A stretch of DNA of 64,000 bases from Rhizobium sp. 007 (GCF_015353075.1 NZ_CP064187.1:3229001-3293000), one strand, 5' to 3'; positions 36,656 through 50,256 are shown, numbered from the stretch's first letter. A program made the numbers and translations. The notes: generated from the sequence alone by a model not told the origin.

Positions 36656-37879
36656 ATGACCCAGAACCGCAAATACTCCCTTCGTGGTCTTGCTCTCGCC
36701 CTCATGGTGACCGCTTCCGCAGGTCTGGCTCCCGATAGCGCGGCGGCCGACCAGCGGTTCCAGAAGTGGATCGCGGACTTTTATCAAACTGCCGCGCAAA
36801 ATGGCATCAGCAAGGCAACCTATCGGAAAGCTTTCGCAGGCGTGACCGAACCGGACCCGACAGTCCTTGAAAAGGCGACCTTTCAGCCGGAATTCACGAC
36901 CAAGATTTGGGACTATGTGGACTCCCGCGTCAACCCCTACACAGCCGAGATTGGCCGCAAAATGGCCACAAAGCATGCGTCGACGCTGACGGCGATCGAA
37001 CGGCATTTCGGCGTCGACAAGAACATCATACTGGCGATCTGGTCGATGGAATCGAACTACGGCGCAGTCCTCACAAAGGACGACCGGCTGCACTATGTGC
37101 CACGCGCGCTTGCAACCCTTGCCTACGCGGACGACCGCCGCTCCAAATATGCCAAGAAGCAGCTCGTCGCTGCGCTGAAGATCCTGCAGAACGGTGATAT
37201 CTCTGCCGATGGCATGACGGGATCCTGGGCAGGCGCCATGGGCCATACGCAGTTCATCCCGACGAGCTATCTGCTCTATGCCGTCGATGCCGACCGCAAT
37301 GGTCATCGCGACATCTGGAATTCCGTGCCGGATGCACTTGCGACCTCGGCCAACCTTCTCGCAAAGAACGGCTGGGACACCGGCAGGACCTGGGGCTACG
37401 AAGTCTCGGTTCCGGCGAGCCTCGCAAAGCAGGTAGGCAAGACACATACGATCGCGCAATGGGCAGCGATGGGCGTCACCCGCCCCAACGGCAAGGGTTT
37501 TCGAGACGGCTCAACAAGGGCCGTGCTGAAGATGCCGGCTGGCGCCGGCGGTCCCGGCTTCCTGATGACCGCGAACTTTTTCACGATCAAGAAATACAAC
37601 GCTTCCGACAGCTATGCGCTCGCCGTTGGCCTGCTTGCCGATGAAATTGCCGGTTATGGTGGCATGAAACAGCGCTGGCCGCGCCCGGAGGGCACGCTCG
37701 ACATGAAGGAAAAATTCGAGCTGCAAAATCGCTTGAAGACGCTCGGCTATTACAACGGCGAGGTCGACGGCAATTTCGGTTCAGGTTCGAAAGCCGCAAT
37801 TTCGGCGGTTCAAGAACGCCTCGGCATGCAGGCCGATGGCAAACCCTCGCTCCCGCTCCTGAATGCGCTCCGGCGCTAG
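36656..37879 (+). CDS. MltB-type lytic murein transglycosylase with peptidoglycan-binding domain
   Basis: The 407-aa protein has a signal peptide ending near DSAAA. An SLT_2/MltB catalytic domain (~residues 30-330) carries the catalytic Glu132 in IWSMESNYGAVL, plus SWAGAMGHTQFIPTSYL. A C-terminal PG_binding_1 domain reads LQNRLKTLGYYNGEVDGNFG...AVQERLGMQADG. It cleaves glycan strands to 1,6-anhydromuropeptides in the periplasm. No strong Shine-Dalgarno is seen before the ATG. It is followed 82 bp later by a DUF459 gene, possibly in the same transcript. Confidence 0.93.
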   Translation: MTQNRKYSLRGLALALMVTASAGLAPDSAAADQRFQKWIADFYQTAAQNGISKATYRKAFAGVTEPDPTVLEKATFQPEFTTKIWDYVDSRVNPYTAEIGRKMATKHASTLTAIERHFGVDKNIILAIWSMESNYGAVLTKDDRLHYVPRALATLAYADDRRSKYAKKQLVAALKILQNGDISADGMTGSWAGAMGHTQFIPTSYLLYAVDADRNGHRDIWNSVPDALATSANLLAKNGWDTGRTWGYEVSVPASLAKQVGKTHTIAQWAAMGVTRPNGKGFRDGSTRAVLKMPAGAGGPGFLMTANFFTIKKYNASDSYALAVGLLADEIAGYGGMKQRWPRPEGTLDMKEKFELQNRLKTLGYYNGEVDGNFGSGSKAAISAVQERLGMQADGKPSLPLLNALRR

Positions 37880-37961
37880 AAAGGAGAAATCCGCGACATA
37901 GCCTTCATGGAGAGTGGACGTGCGTGTCCCCTCCATGCGAAAATGTCGCGAGATATGGGGC

Positions 37962-39179
37962 ATGACGATGCGTAGATCGGGTGACAGGCTGAAACTGGGC
38001 TGGAGGACGCTGCTTTCCGCCGCTCTGGTGCTTTCCTTCGGCATTACCGCGCCCGTTGATTTTGCCGACGCGCAGGAGCGCTATTACTACCGCCGCTCGA
38101 TCTTCGATTTCTTCACCGGCCGCCGCTACATCAACGAAGATTATGCGCCGCCGCCCGAGGTTCGACGCCCGCCGCAGCGTCAGCGCAAACGGACGCCGCT
38201 TGCGCCCAAACCTCCAACCGTCGCCACTGCGCGGCCTGTAGCGCCCGTCCTTCAGGAGCCGGTGGTCCAGAAACTCGAGAATGCCCAAAAGATCCTGATC
38301 GTCGGCGATTTTCTCGCAAGCGGCCTGGGCGATGGCATGACGGAAGCATTCAAGACTTCGCCCGGCGTGATCGTAGAGGCCCGAGGCAACGTCTCTTCGG
38401 GCCTGGTGCGCGACGATTATTACGACTGGCCCGAACAGCTCCTGAAGATAATGGACGAACTGAAGCCGGCGATGGTCGTCGTCATGATCGGCGCCAACGA
38501 CCGGCAGCAGATGGTCATCGGCGGCGCCAAGGAGAAGTTCCGCACCGACGCCTGGTATGGCGAGTATCAGAAGCGTGTGCTGAACTTCGGCAAGGAAATA
38601 ACGAACCGCAAGATACCATTGCTTTGGGTCGGACTCCCTGCTTTCGAATCGCCCTCGATGACGGCCGACGCCGTTCAGATGAACCAGCTCTATCGCAAGC
38701 AGGTGGAAAGCATCGGTGGCGAATTCGTCGACATCTGGGATGGCTTCGTGGACGAGAACGGACAGTTCGTCGTTACCGGTTCCGACATCAATGGTCAGCA
38801 GGTGCGCCTGCGCACCTCGGACGGCATCAATCTGACACAGGCCGGACGCCGCAAGGTCGCCTTCTACGTTGAAAAGCCGGCCCGCCGCCTTCTCGGCACC
38901 CAGGCAAGTCCCGACCTTGTGCGCCTCGACACCAGCAACCTGCCCCATCTCGGTCTGCCGTCGGACCCGGTCGCGCATACGCAGCCGATCAGTCTTTCGG
39001 ACCCCAATCTCGATGGAGGAGCTGAGCTTCTCGGCGGCAGGCAGCCTCCGGCCACTTTGGCGAACTCGCCACGCGACATGCTCGTGCAGGAGGGCAAGAT
39101 GGAGCCGGCCCCGGCAGGACGCGTGGACGACTACAGTCTTCCGGCCCTGAAAGAGCCGAAGCAGGTCTCGGCTAAATAA
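37962..39179 (+). CDS. DUF459/SGNH-hydrolase-like exported protein
   Basis: The ~405-aa product has an N-terminal signal segment (LLSAALVLSFGITAPVDFADA). An Arg/Pro-rich stretch (residues ~50-95) precedes a DUF459 domain of the SGNH fold: IVGDFLASGLGDGM (block I region, Asp instead of the usual Ser-containing GDS), VVMIGANDRQQM (block III) and DGINLTQAGRRKVA in place of the DxxH block. Related proteins are proposed to act in the envelope, some with OafA-like acyltransferases. The ATG at 37962 is used; GTG and ATG codons upstream are also in frame. Confidence 0.86.
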   Translation: MTMRRSGDRLKLGWRTLLSAALVLSFGITAPVDFADAQERYYYRRSIFDFFTGRRYINEDYAPPPEVRRPPQRQRKRTPLAPKPPTVATARPVAPVLQEPVVQKLENAQKILIVGDFLASGLGDGMTEAFKTSPGVIVEARGNVSSGLVRDDYYDWPEQLLKIMDELKPAMVVVMIGANDRQQMVIGGAKEKFRTDAWYGEYQKRVLNFGKEITNRKIPLLWVGLPAFESPSMTADAVQMNQLYRKQVESIGGEFVDIWDGFVDENGQFVVTGSDINGQQVRLRTSDGINLTQAGRRKVAFYVEKPARRLLGTQASPDLVRLDTSNLPHLGLPSDPVAHTQPISLSDPNLDGGAELLGGRQPPATLANSPRDMLVQEGKMEPAPAGRVDDYSLPALKEPKQVSAK

Positions 39180-39367
39180 GCTTCAGTTCTTTGCCCGAGC
39201 GACCGTGCATGGAGATGAAATTTTCGTGACGCTCGCCTTCGAACTCGAAGTCGGTCGAGCCTCGCCTTTCGAAGCCCTTGAACAGATGCCCTACAGACTG
39301 ATCAATAGATCGGCCGCCCGCAACCTCTTGCGAGCAGCGCGTTCTGTTCGGCTTTAAGCGAGAGCAA
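39172..39367 (-). pseudogene. Possible gene remnant downstream of gltD
   Basis: Between the gltD stop and the convergent DUF459 stop, one minus-strand frame stays open for about 65 codons and ends at TAG (39174-39172). It reads, in part, VGHLFKGFERRGSTDFEFEG then ERHENFISMHGRSGKELKLI. Third positions are strongly G/C, like the neighbouring genes. There is no plausible start codon or Shine-Dalgarno inside the gap, and upstream the frame runs into gltD out of phase. It may be the 3' remnant of a lost gene, or chance. I do not recognise the sequence. Confidence 0.25.
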
Positions 39368-40822
39368 TCAGCGCGGCAGAACCGTCGAGCCCATCAGCGC
39401 TTCATCGATCGCACGCGCTGCCTGGCGGCCCTCGCGGATCGCCCAGACGACCAGCGATTGGCCGCGGCGAACGTCGCCTGCCGTCCATAGCTTGTCGACC
39501 GAAGTCTTGTAGTCGTGGTCGTTGGCAACGACATTGGTCGAGCCACGGCGGTCGGTGTTGAGCGTCAGTTTGCCGTCCAGTTCCTTGAGCACGCTGTCAG
39601 TGAACGGTCCGCGGAAACCGATGGCGATAAAGGCGAGATCCGCCTTGATGACGAATTCCGTACCGGGAACCGGCTTGCGGCGCTCGTCGACTTCGCAGCA
39701 CGTGACGCCTGTCAGCACGCCGTCTTCGCCGATGAACTCCAGCGTCGCCACCTGGAACTCGCGGACGGCGCCTTCGGCCTGCGACGAAGAGGTGCGCATC
39801 TTGGTTGCCCAGAACGGCCAAACGGCGAGCTTGTCTTCCTTCTCCGGCGGCTGCGGACGAATGTCGAGTTGCGTAACCTTCACAGCGCCCTGACGGAACG
39901 CCGTGCCGACGCAGTCCGAAGCGGTATCGCCGCCACCGACGACGACCACATGCTTGGCGCCCGCCAGGATCGGGTCCGACGCCCAGCCGACGCTGTCGAT
40001 GTTTTCGCGGCCGACACGCTTGTTCTGCTGCACGAGATAGGGCATCGCGTCATGGACGCCGGCAAGTTCGATACCGGGAATGCCGGCTTCGCGCGGCGTT
40101 TCGGAGCCGCCGCAGTAAAGCACGGCATCGTAATCGGACAGTAATTGCTCGACCTTCATGTCGACGCCGACATTGACGCCGCAATGGAAGGTAACGCCCT
40201 CGCCCTTCATCTGCTCGACGCGGCGATCGATGAAGTTCTTCTCCATCTTGAAGTCGGGAATGCCGTAGCGCAGCAGGCCGCCAGGGCGGCTTTCGCGTTC
40301 GTAGACATGGACCTCATGGCCGGCGCGGCCGAGCTGCTGGGCAGCCGCCATACCAGCGGGACCGGAGCCGATGACCGCGACCTTCTTGCCGGTATGGACC
40401 GTTGCCGGCTGCGGACGGATGAAGCCGAGCTCGTAAGCCTTGTCGGCAATTGCCTGCTCGACCGTCTTGATCGCAACCGGCGCATCTTCGAGGTTCAGCG
40501 TGCAGGCTTCTTCGCAGGGCGCCGGGCAGACACGACCGGTGAACTCCGGGAAGTTGTTGGTCGAATGCAAGTTCTGGATCGCCGCTTCCCAATTGTTGTT
40601 GTAGACGAGGTCGTTCCAGTCCGGAATTTGGTTATGGATCGGGCAGCCGGTCGGGCCATGGCAATAGGGGATGCCACAGTCCATGCAGCGCGCGGCCTGT
40701 TTCTGCACTTCCTGGTCCGACATCGGGATCGTGAATTCGCGGAAATGCCGGATACGATCCGACGCCGGCTGATATTTCGCCACCTGCCGGTCGATTTCCA
40801 GAAACCCTGTGACCTTACCCAT
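39368..40822 (-). CDS. gltD: Glutamate synthase (NADPH) small subunit
   Basis: GltD supplies electrons from NADPH through FAD to GltB for glutamate synthesis. The 484-aa protein has N-terminal cysteine clusters for [4Fe-4S] centres ([32 protein letters not shown]). The FAD site is [20 protein letters not shown], the NADPH site is [15 protein letters not shown], and the second FAD motif ends [16 protein letters not shown]. The ATG at 40822 follows GAGGGACGAA. A small membrane-protein gene lies between it and gltB on the same strand. Confidence 0.96.
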   Translation of the reverse strand: MGKVTGFLEIDRQVAKYQPASDRIRHFREFTIPMSDQEVQKQAARCMDCGIPYCHGPTGCPIHNQIPDWNDLVYNNNWEAAIQNLHSTNNFPEFTGRVCPAPCEEACTLNLEDAPVAIKTVEQAIADKAYELGFIRPQPATVHTGKKVAVIGSGPAGMAAAQQLGRAGHEVHVYERESRPGGLLRYGIPDFKMEKNFIDRRVEQMKGEGVTFHCGVNVGVDMKVEQLLSDYDAVLYCGGSETPREAGIPGIELAGVHDAMPYLVQQNKRVGRENIDSVGWASDPILAGAKHVVVVGGGDTASDCVGTAFRQGAVKVTQLDIRPQPPEKEDKLAVWPFWATKMRTSSSQAEGAVREFQVATLEFIGEDGVLTGVTCCEVDERRKPVPGTEFVIKADLAFIAIGFRGPFTDSVLKELDGKLTLNTDRRGSTNVVANDHDYKTSVDKLWTAGDVRRGQSLVVWAIREGRQAARAIDEALMGSTVLPR

Positions 40823-40841
40823 ATTTTCGTCCCTCATCATC

Positions 40842-41015
40842 TTAAAGCCCAAGACCCAAAGGTCCCCAATACCAGTAGGCCAGTCCCATGACTGCGCCCA
40901 GGGCTACGAATTCCGTTTCAAGGCCGCCGCCGGCAAAAGAGGTTCCGGCGGAAACTGCGACGGCGAGGCACAGAGAGATGAAGGAATGAAGCAGCGAAAA
41001 CCGATTTTTCATCAT
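40842..41015 (-). CDS. Small exported or membrane protein between gltB and gltD
   Basis: The ~57-aa product starts MMKNRFSLLHSFISLCLAVA, a signal-like segment. A Gly-rich turn (SAGTSFAGGGLE) and a second hydrophobic stretch (VALGAVMGLAYWYWGPLGL) follow. GGAAAGAACG precedes the ATG. It starts 64 bp after the gltB stop and ends 19 bp before gltD, on the same strand, so it is probably part of the gltBD transcript. Its function is unknown; no role in glutamate synthase is established. Confidence 0.7.
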   Translation of the reverse strand: MMKNRFSLLHSFISLCLAVAVSAGTSFAGGGLETEFVALGAVMGLAYWYWGPLGLGL

Positions 41016-41079
41016 CGTTCTTTCCAGCATCCTCCATGCCGCTCGGCAAAGCAGTGGCTGATTTAGCGATTTAGAGCAC

Positions 41080-45801
<4,722 letters not shown>

Positions 45802-45844
45802 CTTTCCCTCCTGTCAAAGCCCGCGAGCGGGCGTCTCTTTGTCG

Positions 45845-45875
45845 CGCGCCGTCCCTTGATACGGGGTTCGGCGCG
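45845..45875. promoter_or_regulatory. Stem-loop with CCC-TTGATAC-GGG apex upstream of gltB
   Basis: An outer stem CGCGCC / GGCGCG encloses an inner CCC/GGG stem and the loop TTGATAC, 44 bp before the gltB start. The apical 14 bases (CCCTTGATACGGGG, plus strand) are identical to those at 21463-21476, while the outer stem differs. Relative to the gene it is read in the opposite orientation from the pepF copy. Confidence 0.4.
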
Positions 45876-46051
45876 TGACAGCGCTGTTGCATTATCGAAG
45901 ATCCGGTCGCGTTGGCCCGCCAAAAGCGAGCCGCCGCGCTCCGCGCCTGCCAGTCGCCGCAGCGCTGCCAAGGCTGCGCTCGAGTGGACTATAGCGTGAA
46001 ACCCTGCAAAGGTCAGGGCTTTCGGCGCCTCTTCGGCCGCAAAGGCCAAAA

Positions 46052-46072
46052 TAGGACAGCAACACTGTCCTA
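46052..46072. promoter_or_regulatory. Perfect dyad TAGGACAG-N5-CTGTCCTA, candidate operator
   Basis: An 8-bp perfect inverted repeat with a 5-bp spacer lies 250 bp upstream of gltB and 254 bp upstream of ltaE. There is no following T-run, and the 21-bp span is two helical turns, both typical of a dimeric repressor or activator site rather than a terminator. The regulator is unknown. Confidence 0.5.
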
Positions 46073-46325
46073 ATTCATCAGTTCTATGCCAGAAACCTAT
46101 GCGCTCCGCAAGAGCGCGCGATTAAAAAATCGTCGATTTGCGACGGAAGATTGCCAAACTGACGAAAATGACGAAATTAAATTACCCGGCGCCGCACTAT
46201 TTTGTTTATTGATTGCGGAATTCAATTTTTGTGATGCATTGCGACGCAGATGTTTGATCGCGTGAAGCTTTGGCGTAATGTCCCTGCCGAACTTGCCAAC
46301 CCCACATTTCCCTAACGGTTCTTCC

Positions 46326-47378
46326 ATGTATTTTGCTTCCGACAACTGGGCTGGCGCCCATGAATCTATTGCCCAACGCCTACTCTCGGCTTCCGCCGGT
46401 TTCGCGTCCGCATACGGCACCAGCGATCTCGATAAAAAAGTCGAGGCACGCTTTTGCGAGGTCTTCGAGCGTGAAGTCTCCGTCTTCTTTGTCGCGACGG
46501 GTACGGCTGCGAATTCCCTTTCGCTCGCCAGCGTCCAGCGTCCCGGCGGCGTCACCTTCTGTCATTCGGAGGCCCATGTCATCGAGGATGAATGCGGCGC
46601 ACCGGAATTTTTCTCCGGCTCCGCCCGCCTTGTTGCCGTGCCCGGTGCGTCCGGCAAGATCGATCCGGCAAAGCTTTCGGCGAAGATAGCAGGCTTCCCT
46701 GAAGATGCCGTGCATCACGGCCGCGCCAGTGCCATCACCATCACCCAGGCGACCGAGATTGGTACGGTCTACACGTTGCCGGAAATCGGCGAGATTTCAG
46801 CCATCGCAAAGAAGCGGAACCTGGCTCTTCATATGGACGGCGCCCGCTTCGCGAATGCGCTCGTCGCGCTTGGCGCAACGCCTGCCGAAATGACATGGAA
46901 ACGCGGGGTGGACATGCTTTCCTTCGGCGGCACCAAGAACGGTTGTTGGTGCGCGGAGGCGATCGTCTTCTTTCATTCGGATCAGGCCAAAGAGATGCCT
47001 TTTATCCGAAAGCGTGCGGCGCAGCTCTTTTCCAAGTCGCGCTTCATCGCCGCCCAGTTCGACGCGTATTTCGACAACGATCTCTGGCTCGATCTTGCCC
47101 GCCATGCGAACAGCATGGCCGATGGCCTCCGTGGCGGCATCGGCGCCAGCAATTCCGCCAGGCTCGCCTGGCCCACCGCCTCCAACGAAGTCTTCGCCGT
47201 CGTCACCAAGAGCGCGGCGAGAACTGCTGAAAATAGGGGGGCGACGTTCTACGAGTGGCCGATTCCGGCCGCAACGCCTGACCTCGTTAACGACAACGAG
47301 ACGCTGATCCGCCTCGTCACCAGCTTCGCCACGACAAAAGCCGATGTCGACGGCTTCCTGAAGTGCCTGGCGGCATAA
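46326..47378 (+). CDS. ltaE: Low-specificity L-threonine aldolase
   Basis: This PLP enzyme splits L-threonine and L-allo-threonine to glycine and acetaldehyde. The ~350-aa protein begins MYFASDNWAGAHESIAQ. It contains VFFVATGTAANSLSLAS, SEAHVIEDECGAPEF, LALHMDGARFANALVALG and the PLP-lysine motif SFGGTKNGCWCAEA. That order is the threonine aldolase pattern. I use the ATG at 46326; an earlier in-frame TTG or ATG adds 16 residues without family similarity. It is divergent from gltB. Confidence 0.93.
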   Translation: MYFASDNWAGAHESIAQRLLSASAGFASAYGTSDLDKKVEARFCEVFEREVSVFFVATGTAANSLSLASVQRPGGVTFCHSEAHVIEDECGAPEFFSGSARLVAVPGASGKIDPAKLSAKIAGFPEDAVHHGRASAITITQATEIGTVYTLPEIGEISAIAKKRNLALHMDGARFANALVALGATPAEMTWKRGVDMLSFGGTKNGCWCAEAIVFFHSDQAKEMPFIRKRAAQLFSKSRFIAAQFDAYFDNDLWLDLARHANSMADGLRGGIGASNSARLAWPTASNEVFAVVTKSAARTAENRGATFYEWPIPAATPDLVNDNETLIRLVTSFATTKADVDGFLKCLAA

Positions 47379-47391
47379 AGCCCGGCAGCAC

Positions 47392-47520
47392 CTAGTTCTG
47401 ATGGCCGTAGACGGCGGATTGCGGGGCACCGTGATCCGCCTTTTCCGCTTCGTGCCCGATCACAAGGATCATCATTACACAGGCCACCAGCCCGGATACG
47501 AATAGTGCGCCATACATCAT
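47392..47520 (-). CDS. Single-span small membrane protein, 42 aa
   Basis: The frame begins with two ATGs (MMYGALFVSGLVACVMMILV) and forms one hydrophobic span. It ends with a short polar tail IGHEAEKADHGAPQS. AAAGGACGG lies a suitable distance before the start. It is convergent with ltaE (13 bp between stops). I know of no family; the clean ribosome-binding site and membrane-span composition are the support. Confidence 0.6.
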   Translation of the reverse strand: MMYGALFVSGLVACVMMILVIGHEAEKADHGAPQSAVYGHQN

Positions 47521-47728
47521 CGGTCCGTCCTTTCTTGCCCCGAACGACGACCAGATTGGGTCCTAACGTAGAAGCCGGAATCTAACCAAATAGCTAAGCG
47601 ACAAGGTTGAGAGGGGCTTAAAATGGTAAGCAGCCGGTTAACTTTCGTCCGGCGAATGCACACCTAAATCTTCCAGCTGCCGGAACTTAGTGGGCACTCA
47701 ATCGTTTATAAGCGAAAGGTGAAGTGCC

Positions 47729-48229
47729 ATGAAAAAGTTAGCTGTCGTTCTCATGTCGCTCGTGACGGCATTTTCCGGCGTAGCGCCCGCCGAAGCATTT
47801 CCGGCGATCAATCTCGAAAAACCGAAGGTGGTTTCAAACATCGAGCAGGTTCAGGATCGCATGATCATGCGCCGTTGGAACGGGCGCCGCTATTATTCGG
47901 GCCCTCGCCGCTATGGGAATTACCGCGGCTATCGCTACCGAAATTATTCCGGCTACCGCTATCGGAACTATGACGGCTATTACGGGCGTCGCTACTACCG
48001 CCGTCACCGTAACAACGACGCCGCGGCCATCATTGGTGGATTGGCGCTCGGCGCGATCATCGGCGGCGCATTGGCTCAGCCACGCTACTATGGCCCCCCG
48101 TCCTCCTATGCTTATGGCGGCAGCGGTCATACGCGCTGGTGCTACAGCCGATATCGCTCCTATAGGGCCTGGGATAATACGTTCCAGCCGTATTATGGCT
48201 CGCGCCGTCAGTGCGTTTCGCCCTATTGA
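47729..48229 (+). CDS. BA14K-family exported protein
   Basis: The 166-aa protein has a signal peptide (VVLMSLVTAFSGVAPAEAF). A Tyr/Arg/Gly-rich repetitive region (RYRNYSGYRYRNYDGYYGRR) is followed by a hydrophobic glycine-rich stretch (AAAIIGGLALGAIIGGALA). The C-terminal BA14K core is HTRWCYSRYRSYRAWDNTFQ, with the final cysteine in RRQCVSPY. BA14K proteins are rhizobial and brucellar surface proteins with reported immunoreactivity and lectin-like properties. AAGGTGAAG precedes the ATG. A strong terminator follows. Confidence 0.92.
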   Translation: MKKLAVVLMSLVTAFSGVAPAEAFPAINLEKPKVVSNIEQVQDRMIMRRWNGRRYYSGPRRYGNYRGYRYRNYSGYRYRNYDGYYGRRYYRRHRNNDAAAIIGGLALGAIIGGALAQPRYYGPPSSYAYGGSGHTRWCYSRYRSYRAWDNTFQPYYGSRRQCVSPY

Positions 48230-48254
48230 TCGGCATCTTGATCGGCAAGCAACC

Positions 48255-48285
48255 GAAACCCGCCGCCCGGCGGGTTTCTATTTTT
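48255..48285 (+). terminator. Rho-independent terminator after BA14K gene
   Basis: A perfect 10-bp stem (GAAACCCGCC / GGCGGGTTTC) with a 4-nt loop is followed by TATTTTT. It overlaps the last codons of the convergent LysR gene. Confidence 0.9.
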
Positions 48286-49147
48286 GTGCGCCCGATCGCA
48301 GACCCCGCACCTTCCCAAGAATGTCCTCCGAAAGCGCCGACACCAGCGCCTGATCGGCCCCTTTGCGCGGCACGAGCACGAATTCCACATCCTCCAGCAG
48401 CGGCAGCCTTGCCGTGCCGATCTCTTTCAATCCCGAGGGGGCCATGCTGCGCGGCTGCACCAGTACTCCCATTCCTGCCCGCGCCGCGGCCGTAAGCCCG
48501 CTCAGGCTGCCGCAGGTGCAGACGATCCGCCAAGGCACCTGCACTCGGCTGAGGGCCTCGAGCGCAATGCTGCGCGTCACACTTGGCGGCGGGAAGGCGA
48601 TCAGCGGCAGCGGCCCTTGTGCGAGCACATGGTCCGGATCGCGCGCCAGCCAGACCAGCGGCTCGCGATAGACAAGCCGGCCGCGGGCATCGCCGAGCCG
48701 GCGTTTGGCAAGCACAAGATCGATCTCGCCATTGTCCTGCATCTCGTAAAGCGCACCCGACAACGCGACTGTCAGCTCCAGATCGACCGATGGATGCGAC
48801 CGCACGAAATCCTCCAGCACGGCCGGGAGCTGGCTGGTCACAAAGTCTTCCGAAACGCCGAGGCGGAGGCGGCCGCGCAGACTGTTCTCCTTGAAAAGCG
48901 ATTGAACCTGCCCTTCGATCGAAAGCATCAGGCGCGCATGCGAAAGCAGCGCCTCGCCATCTCCGGTAAGCACGACCTTGTGGGTGTCGCGCGCGAGAAG
49001 TCTTCGCCCGAGTGAAGTTTCCAGCCGCTGGACGTGCTGGCTGACGGTCGATTGACCGAGACCCAAACGCTCTGCAGCGAGCGTGAAGCTGCCCATCTGC
49101 TCGACGGCAACGAAGCTGCGCAATTGCGTCAAATCAAGCATCGACAT
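48278..49147 (-). CDS. LysR-family transcriptional regulator
   Basis: The 289-aa protein has the LysR winged helix (LDLTQLRSFVAVEQMGSFTLAA, GLGQSTVSQHVQRLE) and the effector domain from about residue 88. It is divergent from a bile-acid:sodium-symporter family gene 87 bp away, its likely target. This LysR-SBF arrangement is common in proteobacteria. A perfect ATAAC-T-GTTAT palindrome lies 12 bp upstream of its start codon. The inducer is unknown. Confidence 0.93.
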   Translation of the reverse strand: MSMLDLTQLRSFVAVEQMGSFTLAAERLGLGQSTVSQHVQRLETSLGRRLLARDTHKVVLTGDGEALLSHARLMLSIEGQVQSLFKENSLRGRLRLGVSEDFVTSQLPAVLEDFVRSHPSVDLELTVALSGALYEMQDNGEIDLVLAKRRLGDARGRLVYREPLVWLARDPDHVLAQGPLPLIAFPPPSVTRSIALEALSRVQVPWRIVCTCGSLSGLTAAARAGMGVLVQPRSMAPSGLKEIGTARLPLLEDVEFVLVPRKGADQALVSALSEDILGKVRGLRSGAQK

Positions 49148-49158
49148 CCCAATTCGCG

Positions 49159-49169
49159 ATAACTGTTAT
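49159..49169. promoter_or_regulatory. Palindrome ATAACTGTTAT in LysR/symporter divergent promoter
   Basis: A perfect 5-bp inverted repeat around one central base lies just upstream of the LysR start. It is a plausible autoregulatory LysR site. It is short, so chance is possible. Confidence 0.35.
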
Positions 49170-49234
49170 TCCTTGCATCCTGATTCATAATGGGCGACAA
49201 AACAACGAAATTCTGAAAATGCCGAGAAAGCATC

Positions 49235-50239
49235 ATGCGCCGCTTCTTGCCCGATACCTTCACGATCCTGCTCGTTTGCACCGTCATTCTTGCCTCGCTG
49301 TTTCCGGCAAGCGGCATTTTCGCGGATTATTTCGGCGTCGCCACCGGACTTGCCATCGCCCTGCTGTTCTTCCTGCATGGCGCCCGGCTATCCAGCGACG
49401 TCGTCATTGCAGGCATCCTGCACTGGCGGCTGCACCTCGTCATTCTTCTGACGACATTCGCCATCTTTCCGCTGCTCGGCATGGCGCTCGGCCTCATCCC
49501 GGATTCGATCCTGCCGCAGCCGCTTTACCTCGGCATCCTTTTCCTGTGCGTCCTGCCGTCCACGGTGCAATCCTCGATCGCCTTCACCTCGATGGCAGGC
49601 GGCAATGTGCCGGCCGCCATTTGCTCGGCCTCCGCTTCCAACATCTTCGGCATGTTCCTGACGCCGCTTCTCGTCGGCCTGCTCTTTTCCGTCGGCGGCC
49701 ATGGCGGCTTTTCCTGGGACGCGCTGGAGCAGATCCTGCTGCAATTGCTTGCTCCCTTCGTGGCAGGCCAGATCCTGCAGCCCTGGATAGGCAATTGGAT
49801 CCGCGCGAAGAAGAAAATCCTGATGCCGGTCGATCGCGGATCGATCCTGATGGTCGTCTATCTCGCCTTCAGCACGGCGGTCGTCGAGGGCCTGTGGCAC
49901 ACCTTCTCGGTAAGAGACATCGCGGTCGTCGTCGTGCTCGACATGTTGCTGCTCGCAATCGTCCTGCTGCTCACCATGCACGGCAGCCGCCTTGTCGGCT
50001 TCAACAAGGCCGACGAGATCACCATCACCTTCTGCGGCTCGAAGAAGAGCCTGGCAAGTGGGGTGCCGATGGCGAGCGTCATCTTCGCCGGCCAGTCGAT
50101 CGGTGCCATCGTTCTGCCGTTGATGCTCTTCCACCAGATCCAGCTGATGGTCTGCGCGGTGATCGCGCAAAAATATGCCGCAGCGGCTCCGCATCGGATA
50201 ACAAAAGAGGAAGCTGAAGAGGCTGCGAGCCCAGCCTGA
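49235..50239 (+). CDS. Bile acid:sodium symporter family transporter (YfeH/SBF type)
   Basis: The 334-aa membrane protein has about nine to ten hydrophobic segments. It has family motifs LFFLHGARLSSDVVIAGILH, LFLCVLPSTVQSSIAFTSMA, GNVPAAICSASASNIFGMFL and a late CGSKKSLASGVPMASVIF. Bacterial SBF members import or export organic anions with sodium; the substrate is not predictable. It is divergent from a LysR gene. A bidirectional terminator separates it from the convergent hsp20 gene. Confidence 0.92.
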   Translation: MRRFLPDTFTILLVCTVILASLFPASGIFADYFGVATGLAIALLFFLHGARLSSDVVIAGILHWRLHLVILLTTFAIFPLLGMALGLIPDSILPQPLYLGILFLCVLPSTVQSSIAFTSMAGGNVPAAICSASASNIFGMFLTPLLVGLLFSVGGHGGFSWDALEQILLQLLAPFVAGQILQPWIGNWIRAKKKILMPVDRGSILMVVYLAFSTAVVEGLWHTFSVRDIAVVVVLDMLLLAIVLLLTMHGSRLVGFNKADEITITFCGSKKSLASGVPMASVIFAGQSIGAIVLPLMLFHQIQLMVCAVIAQKYAAAAPHRITKEEAEEAASPA

Positions 50240-50256
50240 TCCGCAGCCTAAAAAAA

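Larger units (their letters stand above)
45802..46325. other. Divergent intergenic region between gltB and ltaE
   Basis: This 524-bp region holds the stem-loop near gltB and the dyad at 46052-46072. It also holds an unusually AT-rich stretch at about 46115-46240 that probably contains promoters for one or both genes. A 59-codon plus-strand frame (46087-46266) is AT-rich and unlike a real protein, so I treat the region as non-coding. Confidence 0.6.

Noticed and set aside
46087..46266. A 59-codon plus-strand frame between gltB and ltaE
   Set aside because: It is AT-rich, has no ribosome-binding site and overlaps the likely promoter region.
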